Notes: generated by a model not told the origin, from the sequence alone. Positions 22,101 through 33,337 are shown, counted from the first letter of the stretch. The stretch is 64,000 bases of DNA from Rhododendron vialii (GCF_030253575.1 NC_080563.1:16263001-16327000), one strand, 5' to 3'. Program-made: numbers and translations.

Positions 22101-22904
22101 TGTATATTTCTTTATTTTATTTAGGCATTCTTACAAACACCTTGAAAGCAATAATTTAAGGCATTCTTACAAACACCTTGAATGCAATATAAAATTCCTA
22201 AAGTTTCAAGTTCCGAATGCCTACAAAAATACCTGGAATAAAGAAAACAAAAGGCAAAGAAATTACACTACCTGAAATAATAAAGAAGTAGGATTATCTT
22301 TAGGCTTGCCTTTCTTCCACTTTCTTTTTGTTTGGCTTTCTTCGGGTGGTTTACCAATTAGGGCTTGAAGGAGAAGATAGGAGGAAGCTATATCGATCTG
22401 GAGTCTAGATCGGCATACTGTGAACGACGTTGTGGGCAAAGATGCCCTATTTTTGTTTTGGTAGTGCAAAGATGCCCTATTAGAAAAGTTGATTTTAAAC
22501 AAAAAAAGTTCATTACAAAAACGACGTAGTTTTATGTCTCCAAATAAGTGCCCTATTAAACCTATCTTTATGAGACACTTTCAATTGCCCTATCATATTA
22601 AATTAAAATAATAAAAAATGGTAAATTTGAAACAAATAAGTTTATTAAAAAACGGCATAGTTTTATAACTCCTGATAAGTGCCCTATTAAATCCAGTTTT
22701 TCGAGGCACTTTCAACTGCCCTATCATATTAAATTAAAATTAAAAAAAATGTTAAATTTGGTGTTTAGGTTGACTGCCGCAATAGGTAGAATCAAATGGG
22801 GCACTTTAGGAAGTGGTGCCTCATTAATAACTTAATAAGGCAGTGTTGGAAAAATGCCCTTTTAAAAGTGCCCCCATTTTGTTGTAGTGGAGAGAGAGAG
22901 AGAG

Positions 22905-23229
22905 AGAGAGAGAGTTGAACTCAAAGTTGCAATTGAGCTGATAGAAGAGCATCGGCACCTCTCGTAAGTTTAATTAGCGAATTTCCCATGACTACAGCAT
23001 TCCGCCTCCAGAAGAGTAAAATTTAGCTAACCATGACCCATGCTTTGAAGTATAGAAGTGAAAAGATAATCAGGATGATGGGCACAATGACGTCACAACC
23101 AGAATGAATCATTTCAACGAGGTTGGTCACAATGGCATCACAACCAGAATGAATCATCTCAACGAAGTTGGTACCATTGACCTGGACAGTCATATGGCAT
23201 ACGCTACCCAAAAACGAAAACAACATTGG
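22905..23229. other. Spacer with a 44-45 bp tandem duplication
   Basis: A unit CACAATGACGTCACAACCAG...AACGAGGTTGGT (starting near 23079) is repeated directly at about 23124-23170. On the minus strand this gives the doubled phrase VEMIHSGCD. No gene family is recognised. Confidence 0.6.
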
Positions 23230-23544
23230 CTAGCTAGAAGCCAACCATAGATAAAAGAAAACAACAAAAGTGATAAGATAGACGATAAGATTGTTTTGCT
23301 CCAAATTACAGTTCATGCAGTTTTCAATAGCAAAGAAGGTGACCCTTTGGATCATGCGAATCGATATATAGTTGAAGAGGCTAGGCGTATTGCGGGCAGG
23401 ACCAACTCTACCATCTCCCACATATTTTGCAAGCCAATCAAGCAACTGATTGCTTAGCTCGTCTAGGATCACAACAAGAGGAGGAGTAGATTGTTAGCAG
23501 GAATGTCCCTTTGCGGCGAGAGAGTTTGTTTTAGCAGATGCCAT
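23230..23544 (-). pseudogene. Unrecognised small protein gene with one internal stop
   Basis: From an ATG at 23544 (MASAKTNSLAAKGHS) the minus frame runs 104 codons to a TAG, broken only by TAA at codon 17. The remainder contains LSNQLLDWLAKYVGDG and ends in a hydrophobic stretch (LIVYLITFVVFFYLWLA) that looks like a C-terminal membrane anchor. I do not recognise the family. It may be a gene relic or a chance frame. Confidence 0.3.
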
Positions 23545-23561
23545 GGGTATTAGCCATCTTA

Positions 23562-24666
23562 GAGCATATCCACAATGGTATAATCAAAATTAAAAAGTTG
23601 CTAAAGTTAGCAACATTTGCTCAAAAAAGAGCTCACATTGGAATAACCAAACTAAGTAACCTCCTAGCAACTCATCAAATTTTGACCATTGGATAATCAA
23701 AACTAGTAATCTTTTGCTAATAACCAAATTTAGTTGTCCACACATTTTATCAATCAAGTACACCATCATTACACAAAAACATTCTCTCTCTTCCATTTTC
23801 AACATGTTTTTAAGAAAAATACTTTTAAAAGCAGTTTTTTTTTTTTTGTAAAAACTATTTTTTTTTCTTGCCAAAACTATTTTTTTATTCAACACTGCTT
23901 CCCACACATATAAATAGGTACATATTTTACACATTTTTTTGTGGGGCCCACCTCGGGTCTCACGCAAATGATCCGAGCCGTTCATTAAATGTAAAATATT
24001 TTCAAAGTCCCCCGCAAAAAATCAGTTCAATCTGATACTTATAGATGTTCGATCCAATTTCCAATTTTCACTTTGATTTCCAGATAATGAATAATTAAAT
24101 AATTGGATCAAGCATCTATAGATATGGGATTGACCTGATTTTTTGCGAGGGCCCTTGAAAAAATATTTTAAATTTAATGAATGCCTCGAATCGTTTGTGT
24201 GGGACCCGAGGTGGGCCCCACAAAAATCTGTGTAGAATATGTACCCTATTTATATCTGTGCTTAGACTTTTCGTTTTTATTAAAACTGTTTTGAAATAAA
24301 CTATTTTTTTGCTTTAAAACTTTTTTTTCAAAAACTATTCTTTAAAAAAATTATTCAAAAAAAAATTTAACTTTTTCCCAAAAACTATTTTTTTTTAAAT
24401 CAAAGTTTTCAAAAAACTATTTTCTCTTTTTCTAATAATTATTTTTTATTAGTTTGAAAACTATTTTAAAAAATTTATTTTCTATGTCACAATTTTTAGA
24501 TTTTTATAAGTTAAAAAGGTGATGTGGCAAATTTTGGTTATTCAATTTTGATTGTATCATTATAGACATCTACGTTGCTAACTTTAGCAACCCCTTAAAT
24601 GTATAACCAAAAATTAATGTGTCAACTTTTGATTATTGACTTTTGGTTATTCTACTGCGGATGCTC
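23562..24666. mobile_element. Harbinger/Tourist-type MITE with a nested foldback
   Basis: The ends GAGCATATCCACAATGGT and the complement of GAGCATCCGCAGTAGAATAA are imperfect inverted repeats, with TTA at 23559-23561 and 24667-24669, a 3-bp duplication typical of PIF/Harbinger elements. GTTGCTAAAGTTAGCAAC near the left end and TTGCTAACTTTAGCAAC near the right extend the arms. Another foldback (23903-24260) sits inside. Confidence 0.82.
23903..24260. mobile_element. Foldback MITE nested in the Harbinger-type MITE
   Basis: The left arm holds CACATATAAATAGGTACATA, GTGGGGCCCACCTCGGGTC, GATCCGAGCCGTTCATTAAA, GCAAAAAATCAGTTCAATC and TTCGATCCAAT. The right arm carries them reversed. It is closely related to the element at 57641-58007. 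The loop is around 24065-24100. Confidence 0.88.
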
Positions 24667-24847
24667 TTAGAACCTAACTATGGTTCATATCTGTATTATG
24701 TTAATTTGTTTCTATGACTCGATTTCTCTAGTTTAATTTAAGGTAATTTCCGTTTGACCCAAAAAAACAAAAAATTAGCAAGAAAGTGATCGAGTGAATA
24801 AATCCATTTCAAAAAATTAGTAATTTCCGTCTGGCCCTTATCTTCTT

Positions 24848-24880
<33 letters not shown>

Positions 24881-24997
24881 CAAACCGAAAGTTTAGTAGA
24901 ACCCTCACCCAAATCCATTTCACTCCATGATTTAAACATATACTGAATTGAGTTTTACTCAAATTTTTATTCAAATCAAGGGATATTCAACAATTTT
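24667..24997. other. Spacer with (CTT)n microsatellite
   Basis: A (TCT)n run occupies about 24841-24876. No gene is recognised. Confidence 0.7.
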
Positions 24998-27369
24998 TGT
25001 AACGCCCCGATTTTTGGGAACGTTAATTTAATAAATTTTCCACATTTATTAAATAGAAAGAGACATAAAGTCATTACAAGCCAAATTATCCCCAAATTCG
25101 TGTTACACTTATTTAAATAGATAAGGGAGGGGTACTAGGGTAACTTCTACTCCTCTGGACGTCCATCTTCTTCTGCATTATTATGCTCAGCACCGAACTC
25201 TTCCAAATTATAAAATTCTCCTTGTTCGTCTCTAAACTCTGGCATAAGATGCCAAGGTCGCAAAAGTAACACCGTGAGCAATCAAGCCCAATAGCTAACT
25301 CTTACCCCTATGTCCCATACACTAACAAAAATAACAAATAACAAATTATCAAAAACAAAATTTAGCATCACAAAAATAATCAAAGGTGTCAGTATCTTTC
25401 AGAGTTATCGAAGCCTATCATAAACCGTGTCATCATTTTTCAAGTATCGATTCCACTTACCATTTTATTTTCTCAAGCACTGGTTCCACTGACCATCTTT
25501 CAGGACCTACCGGGCTCCCAGGCTAAGTTCAGATTTTGCCACCCAAAAGCACTGATTCCGCTGACCGTCTCTTTCAGGACCTGTCGGGTTCTCAGTCTTT
25601 AATCATTTTCCATTTCATAACACATACACGGCACTAGTTCCGCTGACCATCCTTTTAGGACCTACCGGGCTCCTAGGCCACACACGCACACCCGAGCTAT
25701 GATTCCGCCGACCATTCTTTCAGGACCCACCGAGCTCTCATGCTCACACACGCACACTTGAGCCATGATTCCGCTGACCATCTTCAATGGACCTACCGGG
25801 TTCTCATGCTCACACAATCATCGACTTTTATATTTCATTTTCTCATTTCTTTTCGTATTCCATTTCTCGTTTCTCGTGTTTCGTACACATGCATCATTTG
25901 GCACGTTCACAATATTCTTTCAAAGCTTGCTAAAGTTATGCGGTAAAATAAATTTCTAATTTCATGCGATTTTAATTTCATTAACATCAAATACTATAAC
26001 GGCACATAATAAAGGAGTAACACCTTGTTGGTAAACACACTTGATATTTTACAACTAAAGTTAATCACGTACACCAGTTGGTTTCAAATTTCCATTACCT
26101 AGTTTCTAAGTCATACTTTTCTTAGTAAAAATCAATAAATGACAGTGAACCAACTGTTCTAGCCATATAATACCATTCTAAGTTTTAGGTAACTTTTCAT
26201 TTTTATACAATTAGCTTAAAAACCGATTTCTTTATAATTAACAAAGATTATAACGATCATACTCTGACTCCAACATTTTCAAATTCCAATCATCTGAATA
26301 TTTAGCTATGATAACTTAGATTAACATCTTCAATTCTTCCAACAAACTAATATGCTGGTAATTAGAAAACTCTCTCTATTTTTTTTTATAGAACAATACT
26401 TTTTAAAATCAAACGAACAAGTAGCACTACTATATTTAGGGGAGAAGATAAGAGGTTTCTACCGTTCTTTTTGGCGGTAGAGCAGCTACGAAGTATGTCA
26501 GGTGAAAATGCAGGTGGAGTAACATCATTTCGGCTCAACACAGAATAAAAAGAAAGTAGTTTCCTTTTTCCAAAACACAAATATTTCTAGAAATTTTGAA
26601 AATCGGAATCAAAGGGTGATTTGAATGGTGTAGGAAAGGTGGCAAGGTGATGGTGGAATTGAACTAATTTCTTCCTCTCTTTTTTTTTTCTAGTCGAAAC
26701 CTCTAGCTCTTTTGCTCTCCAAACTCACACTAGTGAAGCATGTGAGAAGTGGATGATTGGTGGTGTGTGTGTGCTTGTGAATGTGAATGTGAATGTGAAA
26801 GGAAGGTGAAAGGCATGCCTATTTATACTAGTGAATGAAGAATCTAGATCATATCTAGAATATCTAGCAAAATCTTAATAAAATCCAATCTAATATTCTC
26901 CTAATCATATCTAAGGAAATCCAATCTAATCTTATCCTAACCATATCTAATAAGATCAAATCCAATCTTATAAAATCTAGGGAAAATCTATATCAAATCT
27001 CTCTCTCAATCTCCTACAATTAATTCCTTAGATTTGAGGGAATCAAAATCTTAAATTGAATATCATAACTAGATTTTCTAGGATCCTAACTAGATCTTGG
27101 ATAAGATTTTCTAGGATCCCTTAGGATAAAAATTATGATTCTCTCCTTATCTATATCTATGCACTATGATTAGATTTGGATATCAATCCCTCCACTTGCT
27201 AGGATTTGTAAAAAAAAATCTAGGTTAGGTTAGGGTTTTAGTATATTCTTTTAAAAATTAAAAAAAAAATCGAGTCATTTATTAAAAGAATACTAAATTA
27301 ACATCTAAATGAAAGAATTTCAATTAAAATATTTAATTTTATTATAAAAAAATATTTAGGGTTGTTACA
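24998..27369 (-). mobile_element. Solo LTR of an LTR retrotransposon
   Basis: It begins TGTAACGCCCCGATTTTTGG and ends GTTGTTACA, with a perfect 5-bp duplication ATTTT at 24993-24997 and 27370-27374. Only one LTR and no internal protein is present. On the minus strand a TATAAATA box (near 26820-26827) lies about 540 bp inside the start, and the LTR would end GGGGCGTTACA, so I orient it minus. About 2.4 kb suits the long LTRs of Tekay/Del-type Ty3-gypsy elements. Degenerate tandem repeats (CTGACCATCTTTCAGGACC, CTACCGGGCTC) fill 25440-25810. Confidence 0.88.
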
Positions 27370-27489
27370 ATTTTAACCAAATTTTACTAGGCTATTTTCT
27401 TCTTTGAAATTTACAACCTGCCATTTGTAATAAAGCTTTTATTCAAATTTGCATTTAGATTTGGGTATTTTCATTAGTGTGCTTCATGC

Positions 27490-28609
27490 CAAATGAAGGT
27501 TTTACTCAGTTTTGAGTAAAAGTACGGGTAATGCCTAGAAAATCAGCTCAATTGAATATCGGGGGAGTTCAACTGTCATGGTCTTTGTGTCAATTGTCAA
27601 ATTTGACAGGAAATTGAGTTTGTGAATGCGGCACTCATTTCGCTATATCTTGTGTCATTTTCATGTTTCGTGAGTCTACACTAATAATCTTGTCATTGTG
27701 CATATCGTGCATGGCATTTTCTTTCCATTCACGATATATACTTTCAAAAAATTCTTAATTAACCCAAACACAGCGTGGGTGGTGCTAACGTTGATTATGC
27801 ACCATAACTATTGATATCCATGCACACACGTGGTATTTCGTTAATAGAAAATATCTGCTTTTATCAAATGCCACTTTTTTCATGTTACATAATTTTTGAA
27901 AATTTTTGATACATTGGTTAGCTAGTAGGCAACTCAATTATTTGGCAAGTGAAACTACTCTCTCGATGACTCTGCTGCATGTCACCTATTGATTTATGAC
28001 TATTGAACTTTGAATTTTGTTTTTTGGTAAATAACTTTAATTTTGATTTCTACCTATATTTCCATAAATCTCCTTTTCTCGTTCATTTTAGAATTTGAAC
28101 ATGTGATTCTTGTCCTTTTCTTGATTTTTAGGATTCTTGAAAAGGTAGTACTAATTTCCCTATTAACAAAATAATTTGCTAGGAATAGCAGACAACAACA
28201 CTCTCTGATGAACTTTGGTGAAAAATGCACGAAGCTACTTGAGTACTTAGTGTTTGTGTCACTCTTTAGAAACTCGTTCAAAATCAATTTGAGACAAAAA
28301 TAAGAACAAACTACAACATGGGTCCTTAGGCTTATAAAATCTCTTTTCCAAGAGATATATCTTTGATAATGAAATTGTCACATGACTCAAACGACCATCC
28401 TCACAAAACAAAATTAGAATGTGATGAATTATAGATGGTGGAAGGAAATTTGCGCACTTTCCGTTGGTCCTGTTATTAGTTCTGGTAAGAAGAAAATTCC
28501 AAACGTTTTACTCTTTTTCCTTCTTTTGATGGTGGAAAAATATTGTTTTACTTCAATATTTATCATTCTATCGCTTTAGGTTAACATAGCATTGTCGACT
28601 TGTCACCTT

Positions 28610-28656
<47 letters not shown>

Positions 28657-29050
28657 ATCCTACCTTTCGATATTGGTTAGTCTAATTATTCAATAGTTCG
28701 AGCGCATCGCAACGTGCATGGTGCTCGGCCGGATTACTCGAATACCACATTATTGTAGGATCTACGAACGATTAAGTGTATATACGCCATATAAATGTAT
28801 GGTTCTTGAGTGATCCGAAGCACCACATGGCGATACTCTGAACACCACATTCTAATTATTCGTTTGATTTTTGCGGGAACATGATCAAGAAAAGGCCCTT
28901 TGGGATAAGAAGAGGCGTGCGAATTAATGAACACACTAGATGAGTACGAAAATTCACCACACCTCCCGGCCGCGCCCCCGTAATTAGCAATGCAACTTCT
29001 AGAAGCTTCTTCTATAAAATGTTGTCTTCAATTTTGAGAGTCACGAGGTT
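27490..29050. repeat. Copy 1 of a duplicated promoter-containing block (partner 30590-33250)
   Basis: Many phrases match the partner in order: CTCAATTGAATAT, CATTGTGCATATCGTGCATG, GCTAACGTTGATTATGCACC, ATTAACAAAATAATTTGCTA, GATGGTGGAAGGAAAT, GTGCTCGGCCGGATTACTCG, GGGAACATGATCAAGAAAAG and AGCAATGCAACTTCTA. It contains an (AT)n tract at 28612-28654 missing from the partner. It has no gene of its own. Confidence 0.88.
28997..29019 (+). promoter_or_regulatory. Heat-shock element fused to a TATA box
   Basis: TTC-TA-GAA-GC-TTC at 28997-29009 is a perfect three-part heat-shock element (TTCnnGAAnnTTC). It is followed within three bases by CTATAAAA (29012-29019). This compact arrangement is typical of plant heat-shock gene core promoters. 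No heat-shock protein frame follows in the next kilobase, so the promoter appears orphaned. Confidence 0.65.
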
Positions 29051-29777
29051 TGAGTAAGTAAATCATGCAATTTTGATAAATCACTGCCGAGTTCCCTAAT
29101 ATGAACCGTAGATTTCACATTCTCTAAAGAACTGATTATTTTTCGAGGTGTATATAGAGTGTTTTGATATCCTTTAAAGTGGCATTTGTAGAAGGCAGAA
29201 AGGCCTGCTTCTATCCTAAATGCTACAGCTTGATTCCATACGGACCAGATGTGTTCTCAAACGTAAATGAAAAAATATTTTTGAGTGTCTCGACCCCGTA
29301 TCCCTATAAATGAAAAAACATTACACATTAGTATTCCGTGTAAGAGGTGGATAATGAACGAGTTTGGACGGGTTGAAACGGGTCACGAGTCAAATATAGG
29401 TGGGTCAAATATGGGTCGATGGTGACTGGTTAAAACGGGTCGGGTCAAATATGGGTCGAGCCAAACCCGGCCCAACCCAACCTTGGCCGTAGATGATAGG
29501 ATAATGGTTAGTCCACCTTAATTTGTTGTGTTGAAACACAAAAATATTACACCATTTAACATAATTTATGGAGGAAAAACGTAATCTGGATATGCCATCA
29601 TCTCTGTTTCCATGGCATTCTCTATTTTTCAGATTGGTCACCATCGTACCAGTTTATGAATTCTAGTTTCTCAAGTAGCCATGGGGATTTCTGCAAAGTG
29701 GACGTAGCTAGCTAGGTAAGATAGCGAGGGGTACGTTTGATTACAAATACAAAAAAACAGGCTTGTTCGAAACAAAA
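29051..29777. other. Spacer with GGGTCAAATATGGGTC repeats
   Basis: No gene. Around 29365-29470 the phrases GGGTCAAATATGGGTCG and AACGGGTC recur, like the internal repeats of hAT-type non-autonomous elements. No termini were recognised. Confidence 0.5.
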
Positions 29778-29848
29778 GCACCAGTGGTCTAGTGGTAGAA
29801 TAGTACCCTGCCACGGTACAGACCCGAGTTCGATTCCCGGCTGGTGCA
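29778..29848 (+). tRNA. tRNA-Gly (anticodon GCC)
   Basis: A full 71-nt cloverleaf: the acceptor stem GCACCAG pairs with CTGGTGC, the anticodon GCC is at 29810-29812, and the B box GAGTTCGATTCCC is present with one base unlike the usual plant GGTTCGATTCC. The A box is TGGTCTAGTGG. No CCA is encoded, as in nuclear genes. A CAA motif (about 29773-29775) precedes it, common upstream of plant tRNA genes. No T-run follows directly; the first strong Pol III terminator lies about 100 nt on, after a snoRNA-like sequence. Confidence 0.95.
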
Positions 29849-29852
29849 TCAC

Positions 29853-29944
29853 AGGGCTGTGAAGATAACCGTGCCACCTGTGGCCGTAGGGTCTGCCACA
29901 ACTGTCTGATTTATTCGGATTGTCACTAGGCACTGCTGAGCTCT
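29853..29944 (+). ncRNA. Candidate C/D-box snoRNA, dicistronic with tRNA-Gly
   Basis: It starts four bases after the tRNA. Box C candidate GTGAAGA (29859-29865) matches RUGAUGA at six of seven positions. Box D CTGA is at 29936-29939 and an internal D' CTGA at 29906-29909. AGGGC (29853-29857) can pair with GCTCT (29940-29944), one G-U included, closing the usual terminal stem. T-runs follow at once. Plants are known to carry dicistronic tRNA-Gly-snoR43 genes, which this layout matches. I have not checked the guide sequence against rRNA. Confidence 0.6.
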
Positions 29945-29945
29945 C

Positions 29946-29956
29946 TTTTTCTTTTT
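29946..29956 (+). terminator. Pol III terminator of the tRNA-snoRNA unit
   Basis: TTTTTCTTTTT, two five-T runs, begins two bases after the snoRNA stem and is the first strong T-run after the tRNA. Its position suggests that transcription passes through both RNAs. Confidence 0.7.
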
Positions 29957-30129
29957 CGTTTTCCCTCTCTTCCCCATCAACTTCCTTTTTCCAAGCTTTG
30001 ATTTTAAAATTATACACACATCTAGCTTGTCCTTTTCTTCTTCTGTTTTTGTTGTTGTTGGACTTGTGTCTTTCCTGTTTTTGGGTTCTACTATTGATAG
30101 ATCCTAAGGTAAGAGACATCGCAATATAT

Positions 30130-30451
30130 GGGAATGACTTCAGTGTCCCCGGTCATTTTGGGGACACCGTAACTTTTGGCATAACAAAACCATTATGAGT
30201 ATAACCAAAATCCATTATAAGTATAACAGAACCATAGCAAAGCATAACCAAAACCATAGCAAGGCATAACTTATTTGTTATGCCTTGGTTGGGTTTAGTT
30301 ACGCCTTGGTTGGTTTTGTGGATATTCCTTAGTTATGCCTTGTTTGGGTTCTGTTATGCTTGTAATTGATTTTAGTTATGCTCTTAATGATAAAGTTATG
30401 CCAAAAATTATGGTGTCCCCAAAATGACCGGGGACACCATAGCATCATCCC
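30130..30451. mobile_element. MULE-type MITE
   Basis: The ends read GGGAATGACTTCAGTGTCCC and the complement of GGGATGATGCTATGGTGTCC, and both continue through CGGTCATTTTGGGGACACC and TTTTGGCATAAC. The flanks are GCAATATAT (30121-30129) and GCATATATA (30452-30460), an imperfect 9-bp duplication. The interior repeats RCATAACMAAACCAT-like phrases in the left half and their complements in the right. Confidence 0.75.
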
Positions 30452-31524
30452 GCATATATATCACGAACAGGACCCGAGTTCTTGTAGTGAAAGCAAACGC
30501 GTTATTGGATTGTAGTGTGTCTTGGTGAGGACCTTCTCTACTTGAGAAGATTCACAGAATCACAATTCACAATGTATATTCTAAGCCCTAGCTCAATTGA
30601 ATATTAAGGGAGTTTAACTGTGTTGTGATCTTTGTGTCCAATTGTTAAATTTGAGAGAAAGTATTGAGTTTGGGGATGCGGCACCCATTTTGCTATATCT
30701 TGTATCATTTTCATGGTTCGTGAGTGCACACTAATAATATTGTCATTGTGCATATCGTGCATGACAAATTCTTAACCCAAACAAAGCGTAGGTGGTGCTA
30801 ACGTTGATTATGCACCATTGATATCCATGCACACAACTGGTATTTCATTAATAGAAAATATCTGCTTTTATTAAATGCCACTTTTTTGATAAATGCCACT
30901 TTTTTGATGTTATACATAATTTTTGAAAAATTTTGATAGATTGGTTAGCTAGTAGCTATAGCCTACTCAATTATTTGGCAAGTGAAACTACTCTCTTGAT
31001 GATTCTGCTAGCTGCATGTCACCTATATATTGATTTATTTTTCACTTTTGACATACATGCACCATGGAGCTTTGATTTTTTTTTTCTTTTTTTTTTTTTT
31101 TTGTAAAGAACTTTAATTTTGATTTCTATCTATATTTCCATAAACCTCCTTAATTTTCTGGTTCATTTTAGAATTTGATCAAGTGATTCTTGGCCTTTTC
31201 TTCTTAATTTTTTGGATTCTTGAAAAGGTACTACTACTAATTTCCCTATTAACAAAATAATTTGCTAAGGATAGCAAACAACAGCACTCTCTGATGAATG
31301 TGGGTGATAAATGCACCAAGCCACTTGAGTTAGTGTTCGTGTCACTCTTTAAAAATTCGTTCAAAATCAGTTTGAGACAAAAATAAGATCAAGCTTGAAA
31401 AAATTACAACATGGGTCGTCAGGCTTATTATTGCTTATAAAATCACTTTTCCAAGAGATAATCTTTTATAATGAAACTGTCACATGACAATCATTACAAA
31501 ACCCAAAAATGGTTTATCTACGCC

Positions 31525-32051
31525 CAAGGATGGAACCAAGGGGTCTAGTGGCGGCGGCCACCACGATAAAAATTTTAGAAAATGTAATTATTATATGTAA
31601 CAATTTTTTTTATTCCCAACTTATATAGTCTCGTCACTGCTAGGTTTTTTTTCTTATTTTTTTATTATATACTAGTCATAAATCTTCTTCTTCTTTTTTT
31701 TCCAAGAAAGAAGACCCAAAAAAATATTTCAAAACTAAATTCAATGGGCCAAAGTGAAATAATATAAATGATGATGTGTAATTAAGAAAAAAAATTCCAC
31801 ACTCTAACCCTAAAATAACTTTACCTAAAAAAATTAAGGAATTTAATTATTATGCCGTTATCGATGCCCAAAATTAAAATTAGTCTTTTTTTGTACTCCA
31901 TGTGTATATGACAAACATCATTTAGTTTCGTTTTTGTTATGCTATTTTAATTTTTTTTGGAGCCGATGACTATTAATATTGTAATGCATTTTTTTATTTT
32001 TTTTAATATACATTTCGCCACTGCTAAGGTAAAATCCCGGTTCCGTCCTTG
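31525..32051. mobile_element. hAT-like MITE
   Basis: The termini CAAGGATGGAACC and GGTTCCGTCCTTG are inverted repeats. TCTACGCC (31517-31524) and GCTATGCC (32052-32059) match at six of eight positions, an aged 8-bp duplication. Copy 1 of the surrounding block lacks this insertion, which confirms it is mobile. Confidence 0.72.
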
Positions 32052-32288
32052 GCTATGCCACCAACCAAATTCTTATGTGATGAAATATAGATGGTGGAAG
32101 GAAATCCGCGCACTTTCGTTGGTCTGTTATTAGTTTTGAGAAGAAGAAAATTCTAATGTTTTACTCTTTTTCTTATTTTGATGGTGGAAAAATATTGTTT
32201 TACTTCTCTATTTATCATTCTATCGCTTTAGGTTAATTAACATAGCATTTGTCACCTTTTGATATTGGTTAGTCTAATTATTCAGTAG

Positions 32289-32909
32289 TATTTTTTTTGG
32301 TCAAAAGTGAGAAGATTGTATTGATAAATGCCAATAGGCATTTACAAAACAGAGATCATTACAAAAAAAATGGACAAAGCCAAACTAATTGTCTAACAAA
32401 TACAAAACGAGTAAATCACAAGGCAATCAATGTCTTTCATCCTAACCCAGGCATGACTTAACGCAACGATGACACTTTTAAACTGCCTAACATCTAATTA
32501 GGAGTCTCAAATAAGAAAAAGTGCAAAGTTAAGGACAAAAGACACCAAATACCCAGACGATCAGATGCACTCCAACCAAGGATAAACGCACCAATGAACT
32601 CCTAAAAACTACAGATCTGCTAAACCGCCACAAGTTGCCCCGCCAAAGACATCGTATAGGAATAGAACGCTGATGCACAAATATCGTTGTGAAGCAACCT
32701 CGATTGAGAGAACCCAATCTGTAGACAAAATTCATCCAAAGACAAAAATAACAACTCTTGTAAAACGAGAGACAAAACTCTCACAGCTCATACGGAAAAA
32801 AAAAACCCACTGGGGGAGGGGGAGGGGGAGGGGAAGGGAGAAGAGAAGTTGTGGTGGCTAGGGTAGAGAGAGAGGGAGAGAGAGATAGGGTCGGCTATTG
32901 TGGCCTTGT
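32289..32909 (-). mobile_element. Short retroposon with poly-A tail and 15-bp target duplication
   Basis: Flanked by TCTAATTATTCAGTA (32273-32287) and TCTAATTATTCAATA (32910-32924), 14 of 15 identical; copy 1 has the single empty site. The left end is a T-run, so the element runs minus and ends in poly-A. Its 5' end is rich in CTCTCCC and CCCCCTCC. There is no recognisable protein. It could be a LINE-derived non-autonomous element or a retrotransposed transcript. Confidence 0.72.
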
Positions 32910-33196
32910 TCTAATTATTCAATAAGAACCTCAATGTGCATGGTGCTCGGCCGGATTACTCGAACACCACATTATTGTAGGATCTACGTACGATTAAGTG
33001 TATATACTCTATATAATGATATAAATATGTGGTTCTTGAGTGATTCAAAGCACCACACTAATTATTCGTTTGATTTGTGCGGGAACATGATCAAGAAAAG
33101 GCCCTCTGGGATAAGGAGGGGCGTGCAAATTATTTACTAGATGAGTGCGAAAACTCACCACAACCTCCCCCACGCCCCCGTGATTAGCAATGCAAC

Positions 33197-33219
33197 TTCT
33201 AAAAGCTCCTTCTATAAAA
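33197..33219 (+). promoter_or_regulatory. Decayed HSE with intact TATA box (copy 2)
   Basis: It corresponds to 28997-29019, but the second and third HSE boxes are altered (TTC-TA-AAA-GC-TCC). CTATAAAA is retained. An ATG at 33338, about 120 bp downstream, opens MAPQAQAQ, but within eight codons a LINE poly-T end interrupts. Confidence 0.5.
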
Positions 33220-33337
33220 TGTACTCTATTGCATAGTGTATACTGAGAAGATTGTGTATTAGATTCTTCTTGGAATTAAACTAAGTATAAATATACGTAA
33301 AAATACAACACTCATATCATTTTAGACATTTTAAGCA

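Larger units (their letters stand above)
19751..22889. mobile_element. Non-autonomous CACTA transposon inserted in a GA microsatellite
   Basis: It starts CACTACAACAAAAAAGGC and ends TTTTGTTGTAGTG, the CACTA terminal inverted repeats. GAGAGAG runs on both sides fit a 3-bp GAG duplication, though the repeat makes the exact duplication ambiguous. The left subterminal region (19770-20450) and right region (22540-22870) are packed with GGCAC(T)-type motifs. No CACTA transposase is recognisable. The middle holds an RNase H relic and other unique sequence. Confidence 0.93.
30590..33250. repeat. Copy 2 of the duplicated promoter-containing block
   Basis: Collinear with 27490-29050, but enlarged by two insertions absent from copy 1: a hAT-like element (31525-32051) and a poly-A retroposon (32289-32909). 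Its HSE-TATA region is decayed. Confidence 0.88.

Noticed and set aside
29712-30119. A 135-codon frame antisense to the tRNA
   Set aside because: It overlaps the tRNA and snoRNA-like unit and has no family resemblance.
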